Translations under genes and position numbers: made by a program | Shown: positions 26,004 to 36,905 of the stretch, in pieces | Layout: the number at the start of each line of letters is the position of its first letter | Position numbering within the stretch: the stretch's first letter is position 1 | Origin: Rosa chinensis | Taxonomy: Eukaryota > Streptophyta > Magnoliopsida > Rosales > Rosaceae | Assembly: GCF_002994745.2 (NCBI RefSeq) | Contig: NC_037094.1 | Coordinates: 3,394,001 to 3,458,000, forward strand | Reading direction: 5' to 3' | DNA: 64,000 bases | The notes under the pieces: generated by a model | The model's database searches: none | Seen by the model: only the letters and a program-made list of their open reading frames with translations | Told to the model about the DNA's origin: nothing

Positions 26004-26640
26004 CTAGATCAACCCAAAAGTCAGACATCCTAGTTGCTCAGTCATACATATGAAGTTGGTCAGCCAAGTTTTATGATCCGGAACAAAATGGACCATAATC
26101 AAAGTCTCAAAACACAAGCAATAAACAGATGACCAACATGAAAGAATCAAGGCATCACAGGTAAACGAGTACGTACTGTTGTTGACATGCATTAAAGTGG
26201 CATGGACATAATATAACTTAATCTCATCATTATTGACCTTGAAATTTACAGAACAGCATGCTAAGGCAGATTTGAGACATTCTTCTTCACACAGTTTGGT
26301 ATATATAAAGCAGATTTGGCGAACCGGAAAAAGGGCAGCCTTCAATTCACTGTCAAGAGCCTCTAAATATGAAGATAGATAGATCACAACCCCATCCCTA
26401 AAGATCCGACTCTGAACCGGTTGAGGTGGTGGTGGGCGCGGAGAATCCGAATACGGAATCCGAGGCCCATCGGCGCCTGAGCTGGAGAGTTCGGTGTAGA
26501 AGGAGCGGAGGTTGGTGTTGCGGACATCGAATGCGGGACGGAGATCGGAGAATGAGGACGAAGAGGTCAAGGTCGTCGACGTTAGAGTTCGGACCTCTTC
26601 GCCGTCGCTTAGAGAGATCTGTGAGGACTGAGGAGCGAGT
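26004..26640 (-). other. Open coding-like frame without a start codon
   Basis: The minus strand is open from about 26640 to 26004 and reads, among others, SFSDLRPAFDVRNTNLRSFY, a proline-rich stretch (SPRPPPPQPVQS) and YLSSYLEALDSELK. The composition looks like a real protein, but there is no in-frame ATG upstream; the nearest candidate is a TTG at 26570. The part after ELK may be intron. I do not recognise a family. It may be the first exon of a gene whose start was lost. Confidence 0.3.
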
Positions 26641-27667
26641 GTGTGAGTGGCAATGTGATTATTTATAATTTATCTGAGCCTAAAAGTGATATTTTATCTT
26701 TGAATTGCATGAGAAATTAAAATTCCCAATTGGTGGAGGGAGTAAGAGTGTTTTAGGTCAAAACTGGGCTGCGGGTCAAAACCTCTTATTTTAAATGTCT
26801 ATTTTTTTTTTTTTTAAGAAGAGAATTCATTGAATTAGCGATAGAAATCGTCAAGAGGGCATCCCACATGAGATTGGGAGCATACAAAAGGCAAATTCAG
26901 CTTGAACATAGAGCTAAATGAGAACAAATCAGAAGGTGTACCCCACCAACAAGTCAAAACGTGTACTCCACCAACAATTTTAAATGTGTCTGTTTATATA
27001 ACAAAGAAACAAAAAGAACAAGCCTAATTAATCAAAGATAATAGAGGAGTTGCATAATTCTTCTACTTGGAAGGCTTTATGTGGATCTCTTTTTCTGGTC
27101 TTGAACGTAGGGGATTAATTAGCTCCCAAGGCCTGCCTAGTAGGCGTGATAAAACTAACAGGAAACCGGTTCTGATGAACACAGCCATACAGAACAAAAA
27201 TAACAAAGGAAATTTAATTTCCAAACTGAGCTACACAGAGCCAGTAAGAGGGAAATAAACCTGAAGACAAAAACTATAAAAACACAGACAAGATACGGAA
27301 GCAAATTCGAATTGGTTGCAAAATAACAGGCCTAATTGTTATAAAGAATAAAAAAAAGGCCTAATTAAAGAGAAGTAATTAAATGATGCGAGTTTCGATG
27401 GATATGTGGGTCGCATGATCACATCAACTGTTCAACACTACAAAAGTACAAGACACAACCCAGATCTTCAGTTAACACACATCAACTGTTCAACACTACA
27501 AAAGCTACTGTATTTTTTTACAGAACAACAACATAAGACATTTAGACTAAACAGTTTACACTTTACACAGACAGCTTAATTTTTTACAGAGCAACAACAG
27601 AAGACATTTAGAGTGCTAAACCCACCGCGGTCTAGCTAGAGTGCTAGACTGTGGTGAGCCCAAGTCC
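26641..27667. other. Non-coding, possible LINE tail and short direct repeats
   Basis: A run of T at about 26802-26816 followed by AGAGAATTCATTGAATTAGC resembles the minus-strand 3' tail of a plant LINE, but no coding part is left. The string ATCAACTGTTCAACACTACA occurs twice (about 27423 and 27480), close to related copies at 25.8-26.0 kb. No gene is seen. Confidence 0.4.
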
Positions 27668-28012
27668 TCAAATTTGTGGATATTCAGAAGGCGGGTTGAC
27701 TCCGATGCGGTATTCCGTACCCCTAAATTCGTTCACTTCTTTCCATAAACAGAGGGAGTCGCCTTGACTGGCTTCTCGTCTTCTGATGAAGGCTAGCCAC
27801 TCTCTGGGCATGAAATATGGGTTCTTAGATCTGCCTTTTCTTCCAGCCAAGTAGAACTCATAAAAGTAACCCTGATCGTCTAACACTCTGATTGGAAGGC
27901 GACATCCTGGTGCTGCAGTAGGCATCAAGTTAGCCATCTTACGAGTCACTTCAAGTCTGTCTTTAACATCCGTATCCGTCAGATACTTCATAAAGTGGGA
28001 CTCGTACGCCAT
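27668..28012 (-). CDS. Single B3-domain protein 1
   Basis: An intron-free frame of 114 aa begins with an ATG at 28012. Almost the whole protein is one small B3 DNA-binding domain. Its N-terminal part is FMKYLTDTDVKDRLEVTRKM; the central strand is PIRVLDDQGYFYEFYLAG; the C-terminal part is WLAFIRRREASQGDSLCLW followed by TEYRI. B3 is a plant-specific transcription factor fold that binds DNA in the nucleus. It is one of four related minus-strand loci in this window (44.7, 51.7 and 61.7 kb) and shares with them a leader sequence upstream. The assignment to B3 is by motif pattern, not by a search. Confidence 0.75.
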   Translation of the reverse strand: MAYESHFMKYLTDTDVKDRLEVTRKMANLMPTAAPGCRLPIRVLDDQGYFYEFYLAGRKGRSKNPYFMPREWLAFIRRREASQGDSLCLWKEVNEFRGTEYRIGVNPPSEYPQI

Positions 28013-28029
28013 CGATTAACGGCCGATAT

Positions 28030-28132
28030 TAAGAAACACCGAAAAGAATCCGGGAAGGTATGAAAGATATATATATATATATATCAAGGACAAAAACTTG
28101 AGGGCGGACGCAGAGCAGAGTTGAAGGAGATC

Positions 28133-28173
<41 letters not shown>

Positions 28174-28330
28174 TATTGGCAAGAGAAGGAGTGCAAATAG
28201 AGAGACAGGGAGAAGGAATGAATGTCAGAGAGAGAGAGTGAGCACAGAGATCTGGAGAGCACTGGAGAGGGAGGGAGGGAGGGAGCGAATCATGACAGAG
28301 ATACAGAGACATTGTTGGCAAGAGAAGGCT
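28030..28330 (-). promoter_or_regulatory. Conserved leader of B3 gene 1 with TA and GA repeats
   Basis: Just upstream of the B3 start lies a block with TTGAGGGCGGACGCAGAGCA (plus strand). Close relatives of it lie at the same place upstream of the other three B3 loci. It also contains a TA run at about 28067-28084, a GA run at about 28132-28170, and GTGAGCACAGAGATCTGGAG, which recurs before B3 gene 3. It probably covers the 5' leader and core promoter. Confidence 0.5.
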
Positions 28331-28509
28331 CTTGGGATATTTATAAAGCTTTTCGTGGGTCAAGGCTCCGATTAAGAAATTTTTTTCATGCAACCAATGC
28401 CACCTAATCTGACCGCCCGCACTTTTTTTAGGAGCAAGTCAGAAAGATTGAGACCCGCCCACACTCAATCTTGCACAATAACAGGTAAAAAAGAAGTGAG
28501 CCACGGAGG

Positions 28510-28925
28510 CTCCTCTGTAATACATGAATTATACCCTCAGAGTGAATGAACATATTCACTTTCATTATCGATTAACATGTTTTTACTTAATAAATTTATA
28601 ATCCAACCGTCTATATCTTAAATTATCCTTTAAAGATCATCTCTGTAAAAAATCAATCGAATCAGAAATCATTTAATTATCTAATTGAATCAAACAAATG
28701 GATGGTTCTAACAACAATTACTACTACTATGATGAACCGTCCATGTATTTCATTGAAATAAATAACTAAAAGGTCTTCAATTTGATTAATTTTTTACAGA
28801 GCTAATCTTTATATTACGTTATACAACATGAATGGTTAAATTAGAAAATTATAAAGTTATTATGCGTTAATCGCAAGAGAGGGTGAATTAGCTCATTCAC
28901 CCTAGGGATGAACCTAAGAATTATC
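28510..28925. mobile_element. Older copy of the MULE-type MITE
   Basis: This stretch matches the element at 54983-55403 over its whole length, for example TTTACTTAATAAATTTATAA and AGAAAATTATAAAGTTATTA. Its terminal inverted repeats are more diverged than in the other copy. No exact target duplication could be read. It splits two copies of the tandem repeat found at 28360 and 28983. Confidence 0.8.
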
Positions 28926-28982
28926 CTTAAAAAGAGTGGGTAGGTCTCAATCTTTTTGACTTGCTCCTAAAAATTAAAACAA

Positions 28983-29252
28983 AGAAATTTTTAGGAGAAA
29001 TTTTTTCATGCAACCAATGCCACCTGATCTGACCTCCCAATACTAATGTGGGTGTGGGTGGGTCAAGGCTCCGATTAAGAAATTTTTAGGAGAAATTTTT
29101 TCATGCACCCAATGCCACCTGATCTGACCGCCCAATACTAATTTGACACATGGACAAGAGAGAAAAACGGTCAAGGCTCCGATTAAGAAATTGTTAAGAG
29201 AAATTTTTTCATGTAACCAATGCCACCCGATTAAGAAATTTTTAGGTGCTCC
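28983..29252 (+). repeat. Tandem repeat with CCAATGCCACC core
   Basis: Three units share TCAAGGCTCCGATTAAGAAA and CATGCAACCAATGCCACCTG-type cores. They lie at 28983-29057, 29061-29169 and 29170-29252, with a period near 109 bp. A fourth, shorter unit lies at 28353-28420. They sit upstream of B3 gene 1. Confidence 0.8.
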
Positions 29253-30050
29253 CATAGAGCCAACTTGGATTGCCAAGTGGTCTAATGCTTCAATGATAAT
29301 TTGACCTGTACGTGGCTTCTAGAAAAAAAAATTAACTCAACTATTTGTGAAAAATACCATTTTGAACTTTTTCTTTATGGTTCGTTCTTCATCATCATCC
29401 ATAATTCCAAATCCTGCTTATGACAAATTTTCTCAAACTCAGTTTCAATCAACACCATCATCTTCTAGTTCCTCCTTATACATATTATCTAATCCATAAA
29501 AAGTCATCAAAATTTTGTTGATACAGTATGCTGTTTGGTGATATATTGTCGTCATGACCAACACTGAACTTAGTCAATCTGCGATCCGTACAAGTGCATT
29601 TATGGGATCGACAATCCCAAAAGCTAATCCAAGATCAAGGGTAAGGATAGAAATATATGGGTGTTCCCTGATAATTTGATGAACCAAACAAGATTCCAAT
29701 TTCATTTTTCACATGTAGATCATGAGGGCCACGAATCCAATTTGATAATACAGTAAATTGTTTAAAGGAACGAAACAACATAGGTGTGTTCCAATTCTAT
29801 TTGCTTAATTACATCGAAGTTGCAAATGAAGGAACAATTGGATAAAGAATTATGTGGAGAAGATGAGGACATCTGCAATGCCTCCATGGGGAAGGAGGTG
29901 AACCAAGTTGATACGAAGAACAAAAATGTCATTTTCACAAGACAATTGACAGTTGTGTTTTGCTACAACACACGTGTTTATTTATTATTGGGGCGTCAAA
30001 CCACTTGGCAATCCAAGTTGGTTCCACAGGAGCACCTAAATATTTCTCCT
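29240..30050. mobile_element. Non-autonomous element with about 50-bp inverted ends
   Basis: The left end AGGTGCTCCC followed by CCAACTTGGATTGCCAAGTG is found as its reverse complement at the right end (about 30000-30050, CACTTGGCAATCCAAGTTGG then GGAGCACCT). The interior has no transposase. Flanks AAATTTTT and AAATATTT may be a decayed target duplication. It is a MITE-like DNA transposon; the superfamily is uncertain. Confidence 0.7.
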
Positions 30051-30793
30051 CTGTTTGCCTGCACTTTATTCAAACTACTTGTGGGTCTAATTTTATAACA
30101 AAATTCTTAAACTCTCTCACAATGCTTTTTACTAATGGGTTCTTAACTTCTTATATATTAAAATATTAAATGACAGAACCCAATAGCTATGTCAAATTTG
30201 AAGTGAGATAGGATCTGTTAAATCCATGTAGGATTTGACAACACCATTGAAATTCCATTTTCAGCCATTTATAACTGTTAGTGTGTCCAGGTGTCAATTG
30301 ACACTTCTATTGGAGATGATCTCAAAGAACGGTGACGGAACCTGAATGCTTTCCTTGAGGGGACCAAGAAAAAAAAATTATTATAAGATTAAGTTACATG
30401 CATAAGTTACCTTTAACAGTTTATTCTCAAAATTCTATTGAAAAGAGACAGAACTTTTTAATTAAGGGTATTACTATTAATAGTGTATTAAAAGTTAACA
30501 AATAAAATAATCAATCTTGATAGTATCAGAAGTTATTATAATATTTATAAGTTAGGAAACTTGCACTCCTATCAAACCGGCCATGGAAAGAGAGATTAAT
30601 TGGAGGGGCTAACATTTAATATTTATGTGATTAACAAGTTTAGGCAATTACATATTCTCAAGTCAGCATTATTAAGTTTTTTTTTTTTTTTTATAAATTT
30701 GGGGGGGGGGAGGCATGGGCCACACCGGCCCCAACGATGTCCCGCCACTGTCAATGAATCTGTGAAATATTTGTTACTGTGTTATTTAACATT
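30051..30793. other. Intergenic, nothing recognised
   Basis: AT-rich, with a T run and a G run near 30680-30710. No coding frame with family features. Confidence 0.35.
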
Positions 30794-31120
30794 AGGGCAT
30801 GTTTATTTACTTGGAATGGAATGGAATGTAATGGATGATTACGAAGGAAAAACACTCATGTGTTTACTAACACATAAAGGAATCGGAATGATTCCAGGTA
30901 AAAGAATTTATGTGTTTACTAACACATGAGGAATCGGAATTGGTGTAGGTCCCACCTATTTATCAGGAATCGATTCCTGAATACTCAGGAATTCGATTAC
31001 GAAGGGGGGAGATGGGTTTAGGAATCATTCCTCCGGAATCAATACCGATTCATTTCTTCTCCCATTCCACTTGTCTTCGATTCATGATTATTTTCCATTC
31101 CAAGTAAGTAAACGTGCCAC
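30794..31120. mobile_element. MITE with GGCATGTTTATTTACTTGGA ends
   Basis: The left end GGCATGTTTATTTACTTGGA is matched by the inverted right end CATTCCAAGTAAGTAAACGTGCC. The interior contains inverted blocks GGAATCGGAAT and ATTCC, and twice GTGTTTACTAACACAT. This is a short non-autonomous DNA transposon, hAT- or Harbinger-like. The exact target duplication is unclear. Confidence 0.65.
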
Positions 31121-31189
31121 TAGAGTTAACTGAAAAAGCTGTCAACGCATATCAAACACATCTGCTAAGAAATTAGCCTCACGCTTAAC

Positions 31190-31630
31190 ATGTAATAAAG
31201 TTGTCGTAAAAAATCTGAATTTCTCGCTTAACTGAAAATGCGAGGATTTTGGGTTGTCGCAATAAGTTGTCACTTATAAGTTTTACTGATTCTCAAAAGT
31301 GACTAAATTACATAGTTGTCGCATTTTTAATATGCGACACAATTGGTTTCTCGCGTATCTCATTTTGCGAGACACGTAAATGTGTTATAAAATATTATAT
31401 GTGAGACTTTCTATTTGTTACAATTTTTGATATACGAGACTTCGTTTATGTTGCATATTCCGATTGCGAAGCTTGTATGTTTGTCGTTTTTCCAATATGC
31501 GACGCAACTAAATTCTTGCTTATCACTTTTTTTTAGGTATGTATTGTGTTGCAAAATATTATATGCAATAAGCAACATGCGAGGCTACATCCCTCTTGCA
31601 CATTTAAATCTCTCGCCCTTTTAATTTTAA
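31190..31630. repeat. Series of small stem-loops with TTGTCGCA and TGCGACAA arms
   Basis: Several short inverted repeats follow each other. One is at 31316-31342 (TTGTCGCAT with ATGCGACACAA). One is at 31349-31373 (TCTCGCG with TTTGCGAGA). One is at 31491-31507 (TTGTCG with ATGCGACGCAA). A weaker one lies near 31549-31580 (GTTGCAAAATATTATATGCA). They look like variants of one motif. No gene is seen here. Confidence 0.5.
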
Positions 31631-32229
31631 AAGACCAAATGATTCCTCGCATAATCTAATCTTAACAGCTTTAATATAGGTTTTGCTTCTTCTTTTTTCC
31701 AATATTTTCAATTACCAACATATTGTTTATACGTTAGATTATATATTCTAGAGTTTTAATGAACTATAGGTAAAATAGGTAGTTCAAAAATTTAACCATT
31801 CTTCCTGAAAATTGGCTTAATTATATAAGATGAATGCAAAAATTGATTCTTGAGAAGTTAGAAAGCTATATCCTATATACAAAAAGCATACTCGCATAAG
31901 AGAGAAACCTCTTAGAAAAGAAAAGAAAAATCAAACTGAATTGGAGGAGGTCAATGAGGGATGCATGATCATGTCGACGAGATGCATTGGGCGAGAGGAG
32001 AAGAAAGTCATTTGTGACTGTTGAATATATTTCTTTTTCTTTCTTTTGAGAAAGGAAAAAATTGGAATTAAAAAAGTAAAAAAAAATTGAGAGGTTTATG
32101 TAACAAATTGTTGGAGAGGGAGGTGTTTCAATTATTATTGGATTAGACCACCTCCGGAACCACAATAATTCCTCCTAATTAGAGTGACATGATGGATGAG
32201 TCAGTAGTTTTCATAGGTAGAAGAAAGAC
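31631..32229. other. Intergenic, nothing recognised
   Basis: AT-rich sequence without a supported gene. It is the target region of the retroposon that follows. Confidence 0.35.
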
Positions 32230-32243
32230 TAAACCAATAGTCT

Positions 32244-33081
32244 AGAACAAAATTTTCTGAGAGAGAGAGAGAGAGAGAGAGAAAGGTCGGCGGCGGCTCA
32301 ACTAAGAGATTGCTCTCGTCCGACGGCGGCTATGGCATTCTGGCTGGCCTTTTGGCCGTATCAATGACGCGTGATCTACTGCCGGACGGGACTTGATGGC
32401 TAACATCTCGGAGGCTCTGGTGTGGGTTTGCTCGAAGGTCTTTGTAGGTGGTTTTTGGCTCAAGATCTATGGAATTTCTTTGGGATGCGGCCAGTGCAGT
32501 TATGGTGGGTCTCGGTTTGCAGATCAACGGTGTTGCAGCTGTTGAGGAGCATTGGGTCGTGGTGGTTTCGACTTTGGCGGCGGCGTGGAATAGTGGAGCG
32601 ATGGGTGGTGGCGAGGTTCTGTGGCGGTGTTGCATCGTGACGGTGGAAATCCTGCCGGAGCGGGCGTGGGCATGGTGGTGGCTGAGGACTACTATGTTTG
32701 CTGCACGGGTTTGGAGATGGAAGTGTGGTCTGGGCCAATCTTGGCCTGTTGGGCTTCATTAGGCCTGCTATTGGAGCTCCTTGGGACAGAAATTTGATGG
32801 GCTAGGGTTTTGCTCTAAGCTCATCCCTATGTTTTTAGTTCGTCTAATTACAACAAATTCCTTGTTTTTTAAGGGACCTATGCACTTTTGTTTTTTTGTG
32901 CCTATTTACTATGACTATTCATAGTTCATAGGCTCACTGAATAAGTGAGTACTGGTTGTCTAATGGTTGGTGCTAGCATACCACGTCCTAAACTTGTCCT
33001 TGGTATGGCAAGGGAATGTATGTATCCGTGCCATTCTGGCTTGATTATGAATGAAATTGATGTTTGTTTCAAAAAAAAAAA
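32244..33081 (+). mobile_element. Retroposon with poly(A) tail and 14-bp target duplication
   Basis: The segment is flanked on both sides by AAACCAATAGTCTA (32230-32243 and 33082-33095) and ends in a run of A (about 33071-33081). This is the mark of target-primed insertion on the plus strand. It is 838 bp and GC-rich in its first half, after a GA run. It encodes no reverse transcriptase. The short open frames inside it resemble nothing known. It is a SINE-like or 5'-truncated non-autonomous element. Confidence 0.85.
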
Positions 33082-33105
33082 AAACCAATAGTCTATAGAT
33101 AAATA

Positions 33106-33345
33106 GTTTTTTTTTTTAGGGGAAATTGTCAACTCTTTATTCAATACTTAAACGAAATTACAATCAAAAGAAAGTACATTAAGAATAAAATTTGGGGGAA
33201 TGTTTTCCCAAACTAAAGAAGATCTAGACAGCGAAGCAAAAGAATCTAAACAGTGAGCCACACAATTGGCTTGACGATATGCATGCTTGAACATAGAACC
33301 TGGAATGAAATTCAACCCTTCTATGATGTCATCATACACACGACC
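33106..33345 (-). pseudogene. LINE 3' end with RNase H-like fragment
   Basis: A T run at 33106-33118 is the minus-strand poly(A). Reading leftward on the minus strand, a frame of 63 codons contains FKHAYRQANCVAHCLDSFAS and then SSLVW and PPNFILNVL. This is the typical C-terminus of the RNase H-like (RVT_3) domain found at the end of plant LINE polyproteins. Everything upstream of it is missing, so it is a dead 5'-truncated copy. Confidence 0.75.
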
Positions 33346-33355
33346 TAATTGGGAA

Positions 33356-34804
33356 GTGTTGGGGACATCATTGAGTATGAATGTGTATACAATTTATGGA
33401 TGATGTGCGATACTCCCAAGATTAGGAGGTCAAGTTTTAGTAAAGGGGAAAAGTAAGAGTATCGTACCCAAGGGATTGAGTAACTCTACCCTAAGCTAGA
33501 TTACCGCGAAAATAAAACCTAGAAAACACATACGAGTCTATCTTTTATAAATTAATAGTCTCGGCCCTTTGGAAGCCAAAACTATCAATAATGATATTTA
33601 CAATGATAAAATGGTGAATCGGCTTTGTTGATTTTAATTTCTATAAAGTAAAATAAGTTGCACAAAAAATAAACTAAGCAAGTAAAATAGAGACTTTGAT
33701 CAATGAGATAAATCGGAGCATAGGTTTTGCATCTAGCCTCCCTCATGCATATAATGTAACCCATTTTCAAATGACAACATGCTTTGATAAATGTCCCCTT
33801 AGTGCTTTGATGAAGCTACCAAGAAACCAACTAGTCATGCAATTTAACAATCTCTTCCGAAGCAAAGCTAAATTACACAACCTTTATACCATTCAAATCT
33901 TCCAGATCCTAAATGGCCTATGGTGCCGTGAGCCTAAATTCTTCCAGAACCTAAACCCACAACATTATGCTTTAATTTCTAGGTAAGAAACCCAAGTAAT
34001 CTAGTTCTTCCCGTAAGAATAAGCTAGACCACCGCCCTATTAGCTACACATGCTTCTCGGTTACAAAAGATCGTCAAGTTTAAGTTTTCGATTTCATTAA
34101 TTCCTACAACATGCTTCTAGGTGACAAATCCAAAAACACATGTAAGAAAGCATTAAAGTAAAGTAGCTAAAGGATTCAAAACATGCATATTCATCAAAAA
34201 CATGGCATCACACTATTTTATACATGAGCTGGGCTAGGGCTACGGCCTAGCCCCAATTTTATTCTACTCACAACTCATAGTTACATAAATCAAACTCATA
34301 TACTACTCACAACTCATAGTTACATAAATCAAACCCATATACATAATAACATCAAGCAATAGAGAGGAAGAGTGGAGAAAGTGTTTGGTTACCAAACTAG
34401 CTCCCCTTGATGCAAAACTAGTGAGAGATGTTTTAAAGTATGGAAATTTTGGTTTTCTCAAACCCAAATTGACATACAAATCCACAAAGCTCTTAGAAAC
34501 TTGAAGAACAAAGGCTTGAAATGATGAAACTAAGGTGTGATTGATCAAAGATGTAAAGGATCTTCGGTTTTTGGTAAAAACCCAAGACACTTTACACTTT
34601 TCTCTACACAAAACTAAGAAATTGTGAACTAAAGCTAAGAAACTAAGAGACATGTGTGAAGAGAAGATGAAAAACGTCCAAATGAAGGGAGGGTGCTTTT
34701 ATAGGCCAAATTAAAAGTGATGAATGGAGGGTGGAGATCAAAGGAAATGAAGGGCTACATGTGATTGACAAATATGTAAGCACAAAATGTGGATCTAGTC
34801 TTCA
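33356..34804. other. Repeat-derived sequence, possibly LTR-related
   Basis: The block begins TGTTGGGGACATC and runs to the abrupt start of the TOC1 duplicate. No gene is seen. Two exact-looking 39-bp units (CTACTCACAACTCATAGTTA and so on) lie at 34264-34342. The start resembles an LTR, but I found neither a matching end nor a target duplication, so it stays unclassified. Confidence 0.35.
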
Positions 34805-35782
34805 ACTCCACATGTTAATGGTATGACTCCATTCTCCTATTATCCGCTTAGTATATGCTTACAACATGGTCAAATGCCTAACAATCATTCATGGCCATCC
34901 TTTGGAAGCTCATCCTCCAGCGAAGTGAAATTAAATAAGGTTGACAGAAGAGAGGCAGCATTGATTAAATTTAGGCAGAAAAGAAAGGAGCGTTGCTTTG
35001 ATAAAAAGATCAGGTATGTTAATAAAAAAAAACTTGCCAAAAGGAGGCCTCGTGTACGGGGACAATTTGTGAGGAAGGTAAATGGTGTAGATGTTGATCT
35101 CAATGAGAAACCTATGCTAATCTACATGATGCAATAACAAAACACATCAACCACAAGATCAGATCATTCAACAACACATCAAGAACAAATAAACCAGCTG
35201 CACAACATCCATATGAATCTGCAGAATAGCTTTCCTAGTGGCACTAGGACTTGACCTGGATCAATGACGCTCTGGATCCCTGCAGAAATAGCTTGGCCTA
35301 GGTTAGACATCTTGAGCAACTAGAACGAGGATGAATAGCAGCAGGACTAGAGCAGAAAGCCTTCTGTATGTCAACACCAATAGCTTTAGAATGGGGCTGA
35401 ACAAAATGTTAAAACTGGTGATGAATACAGGGACTTTGCTCCCTACTTATATTGGCCAATAAACCCGAGCTGGACTCATCCCATAAGGAGTCCAATACTT
35501 GCTTCATGTTTATCTTGATAGGAGACTTGTTGTTTATCACAAACACTCGATGTAATTCAGGTTAATTACTAATGAGCTTCCTATTTCTATTAAGAGACAT
35601 ACTCCTCAATAGATAACCAAAATTAGAGTTATGATTATATACTTCTTGATATTTATGTAAAGATAAATCAATTAGTTTTATTCTTAATGTAAATCAGATA
35701 ATGTTAAGTCCATATTTTCTAACAACCTGCTTCTCTTGATGATGACGAGGATGATGAGGATGAGAAGGATGATGAGTAGCTT
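34805..35782 (+). pseudogene. TOC1 CCT-domain fragment split by a solo LTR
   Basis: From an ATG at 34823 an open frame of 104 aa runs to a TAA at 35135-35137. It contains a complete CCT domain ([20 protein letters not shown] to [14 protein letters not shown]), differing from TOC1 in a few residues such as NKKKLAKR for NRKRLAER. The last residues and the stop come from the inserted LTR. The rest of the acidic C-terminus lies beyond the insertion at 35725-35775 and now ends at an earlier TAG. There is no receiver half and no own promoter is evident. It is most likely dead, but the CCT-only frame itself is undamaged. Confidence 0.85.
35115..35724 (-). mobile_element. Solo LTR, 610 bp, minus orientation
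   Basis: Read on the minus strand the segment starts TGTTAGAAAATATGG and ends TTAGCA, the TG...CA ends of an LTR. It has a TATA-like stretch (CCAATATAAGTAGGG, minus strand, about 35440-35455). The flanks ACCTA and ACCTG differ by one base from a perfect 5-bp target duplication. The uninterrupted sequence is seen at about 17020-17035 in TOC1. No internal retrotransposon part is present. Confidence 0.85.
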
Positions 35783-36905
35783 GCCTGAAGGTTTCCTATG
35801 TGGAAGATGTTGCTTCTTGATATTGAAGTCATTCATTCTTGTCGGTTATGAGGCAGCATGTTTTCAGTTCCCAAGTGCAATAATTTCCTTGTAGTTGTAG
35901 AAAGCATGTTAAGAAAGTTCCTGCATCTTGGGGTATTCACTATATGGATGATAGGAATTGGTGCTGCACTTTCAAGTGAAGTGTCCTGAGAGCATCACCA
36001 TATCGCCGGATGGAGTTGATCAAGGGTGCAAACCAGAAACTTCTGGTTATAATATCTGTCAAGTCAGATGAGATTAGATCATTTAAAAGTATCCCTTTGC
36101 ACATTGTTCAGGAACACAGAGCCCAGAAGATGCATCATGTAGAGCTCGTGAATCTACTATTCCACCACAAATTCTCTTTGCCGGGTCGGAAGCATTCATC
36201 TTTTATTACATCAAAATCCATACTGGGGAAATGGGTTAGTTTCAGATTTCTTTGTGAACAAATGTCTGAGATATCAAATAACATATCAACTGGAGAATTT
36301 TTCTTCATTTTTCTTTTTTGTCTGTATGTAATATTATTTTCATTAAAATTTCATAATCGAAGTCTCTTTCGTGCGTTTTCTTTCAAGGCATTCAGTTTGA
36401 TCTTGTTACACCAACTGACAATTCAACTTAATTGCTCTGCTTCAATATATCAAGAACAGCAATGCGATGATTCCATGTTCTCATTGACACACCATACGTT
36501 TGATTGAGGAGGGATTAGGAGTAGGTAGGCAAAGCCCTTTTTCGGTTTTTCTTTTTCTTTTTTCTTTTAATCATTTCAACTGTATTCCGCTTTAACCATG
36601 CAGATGATCATCCCATATCTCATGCTTCATCAAAATAGTATCACGGAATGTAAAGGAAAGCTGCCTTTCAGCTCTAGAAGAAGATAAAACACTGACCGCC
36701 ATTTTTTGTTTCACCAAGAGCGCATGATTGCTTCTATTCATTCATATATTCTAATTACAATTTTCTATGATAAACAAGTAGACACATCAGCAAGAACAGA
36801 AAATATCTGAAAGTTTAGAATAGGAAGAGAAATTATTAGATAACATACAAACCAGTATGAGAGATATTTCAAATCAATGAAACAAGGCATGGCAGGACAG
36901 TAAGC

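Noticed and set aside
32330..32762. GC-rich frames of about 100 codons on both strands
   Set aside because: They lie inside a retroposon, overlap each other and show no domain.
33356..34804. A 1.4-kb solo LTR starting TGTTGGGG
   Set aside because: No matching CA end with a target duplication could be found; the right border is the start of the TOC1 duplicate.
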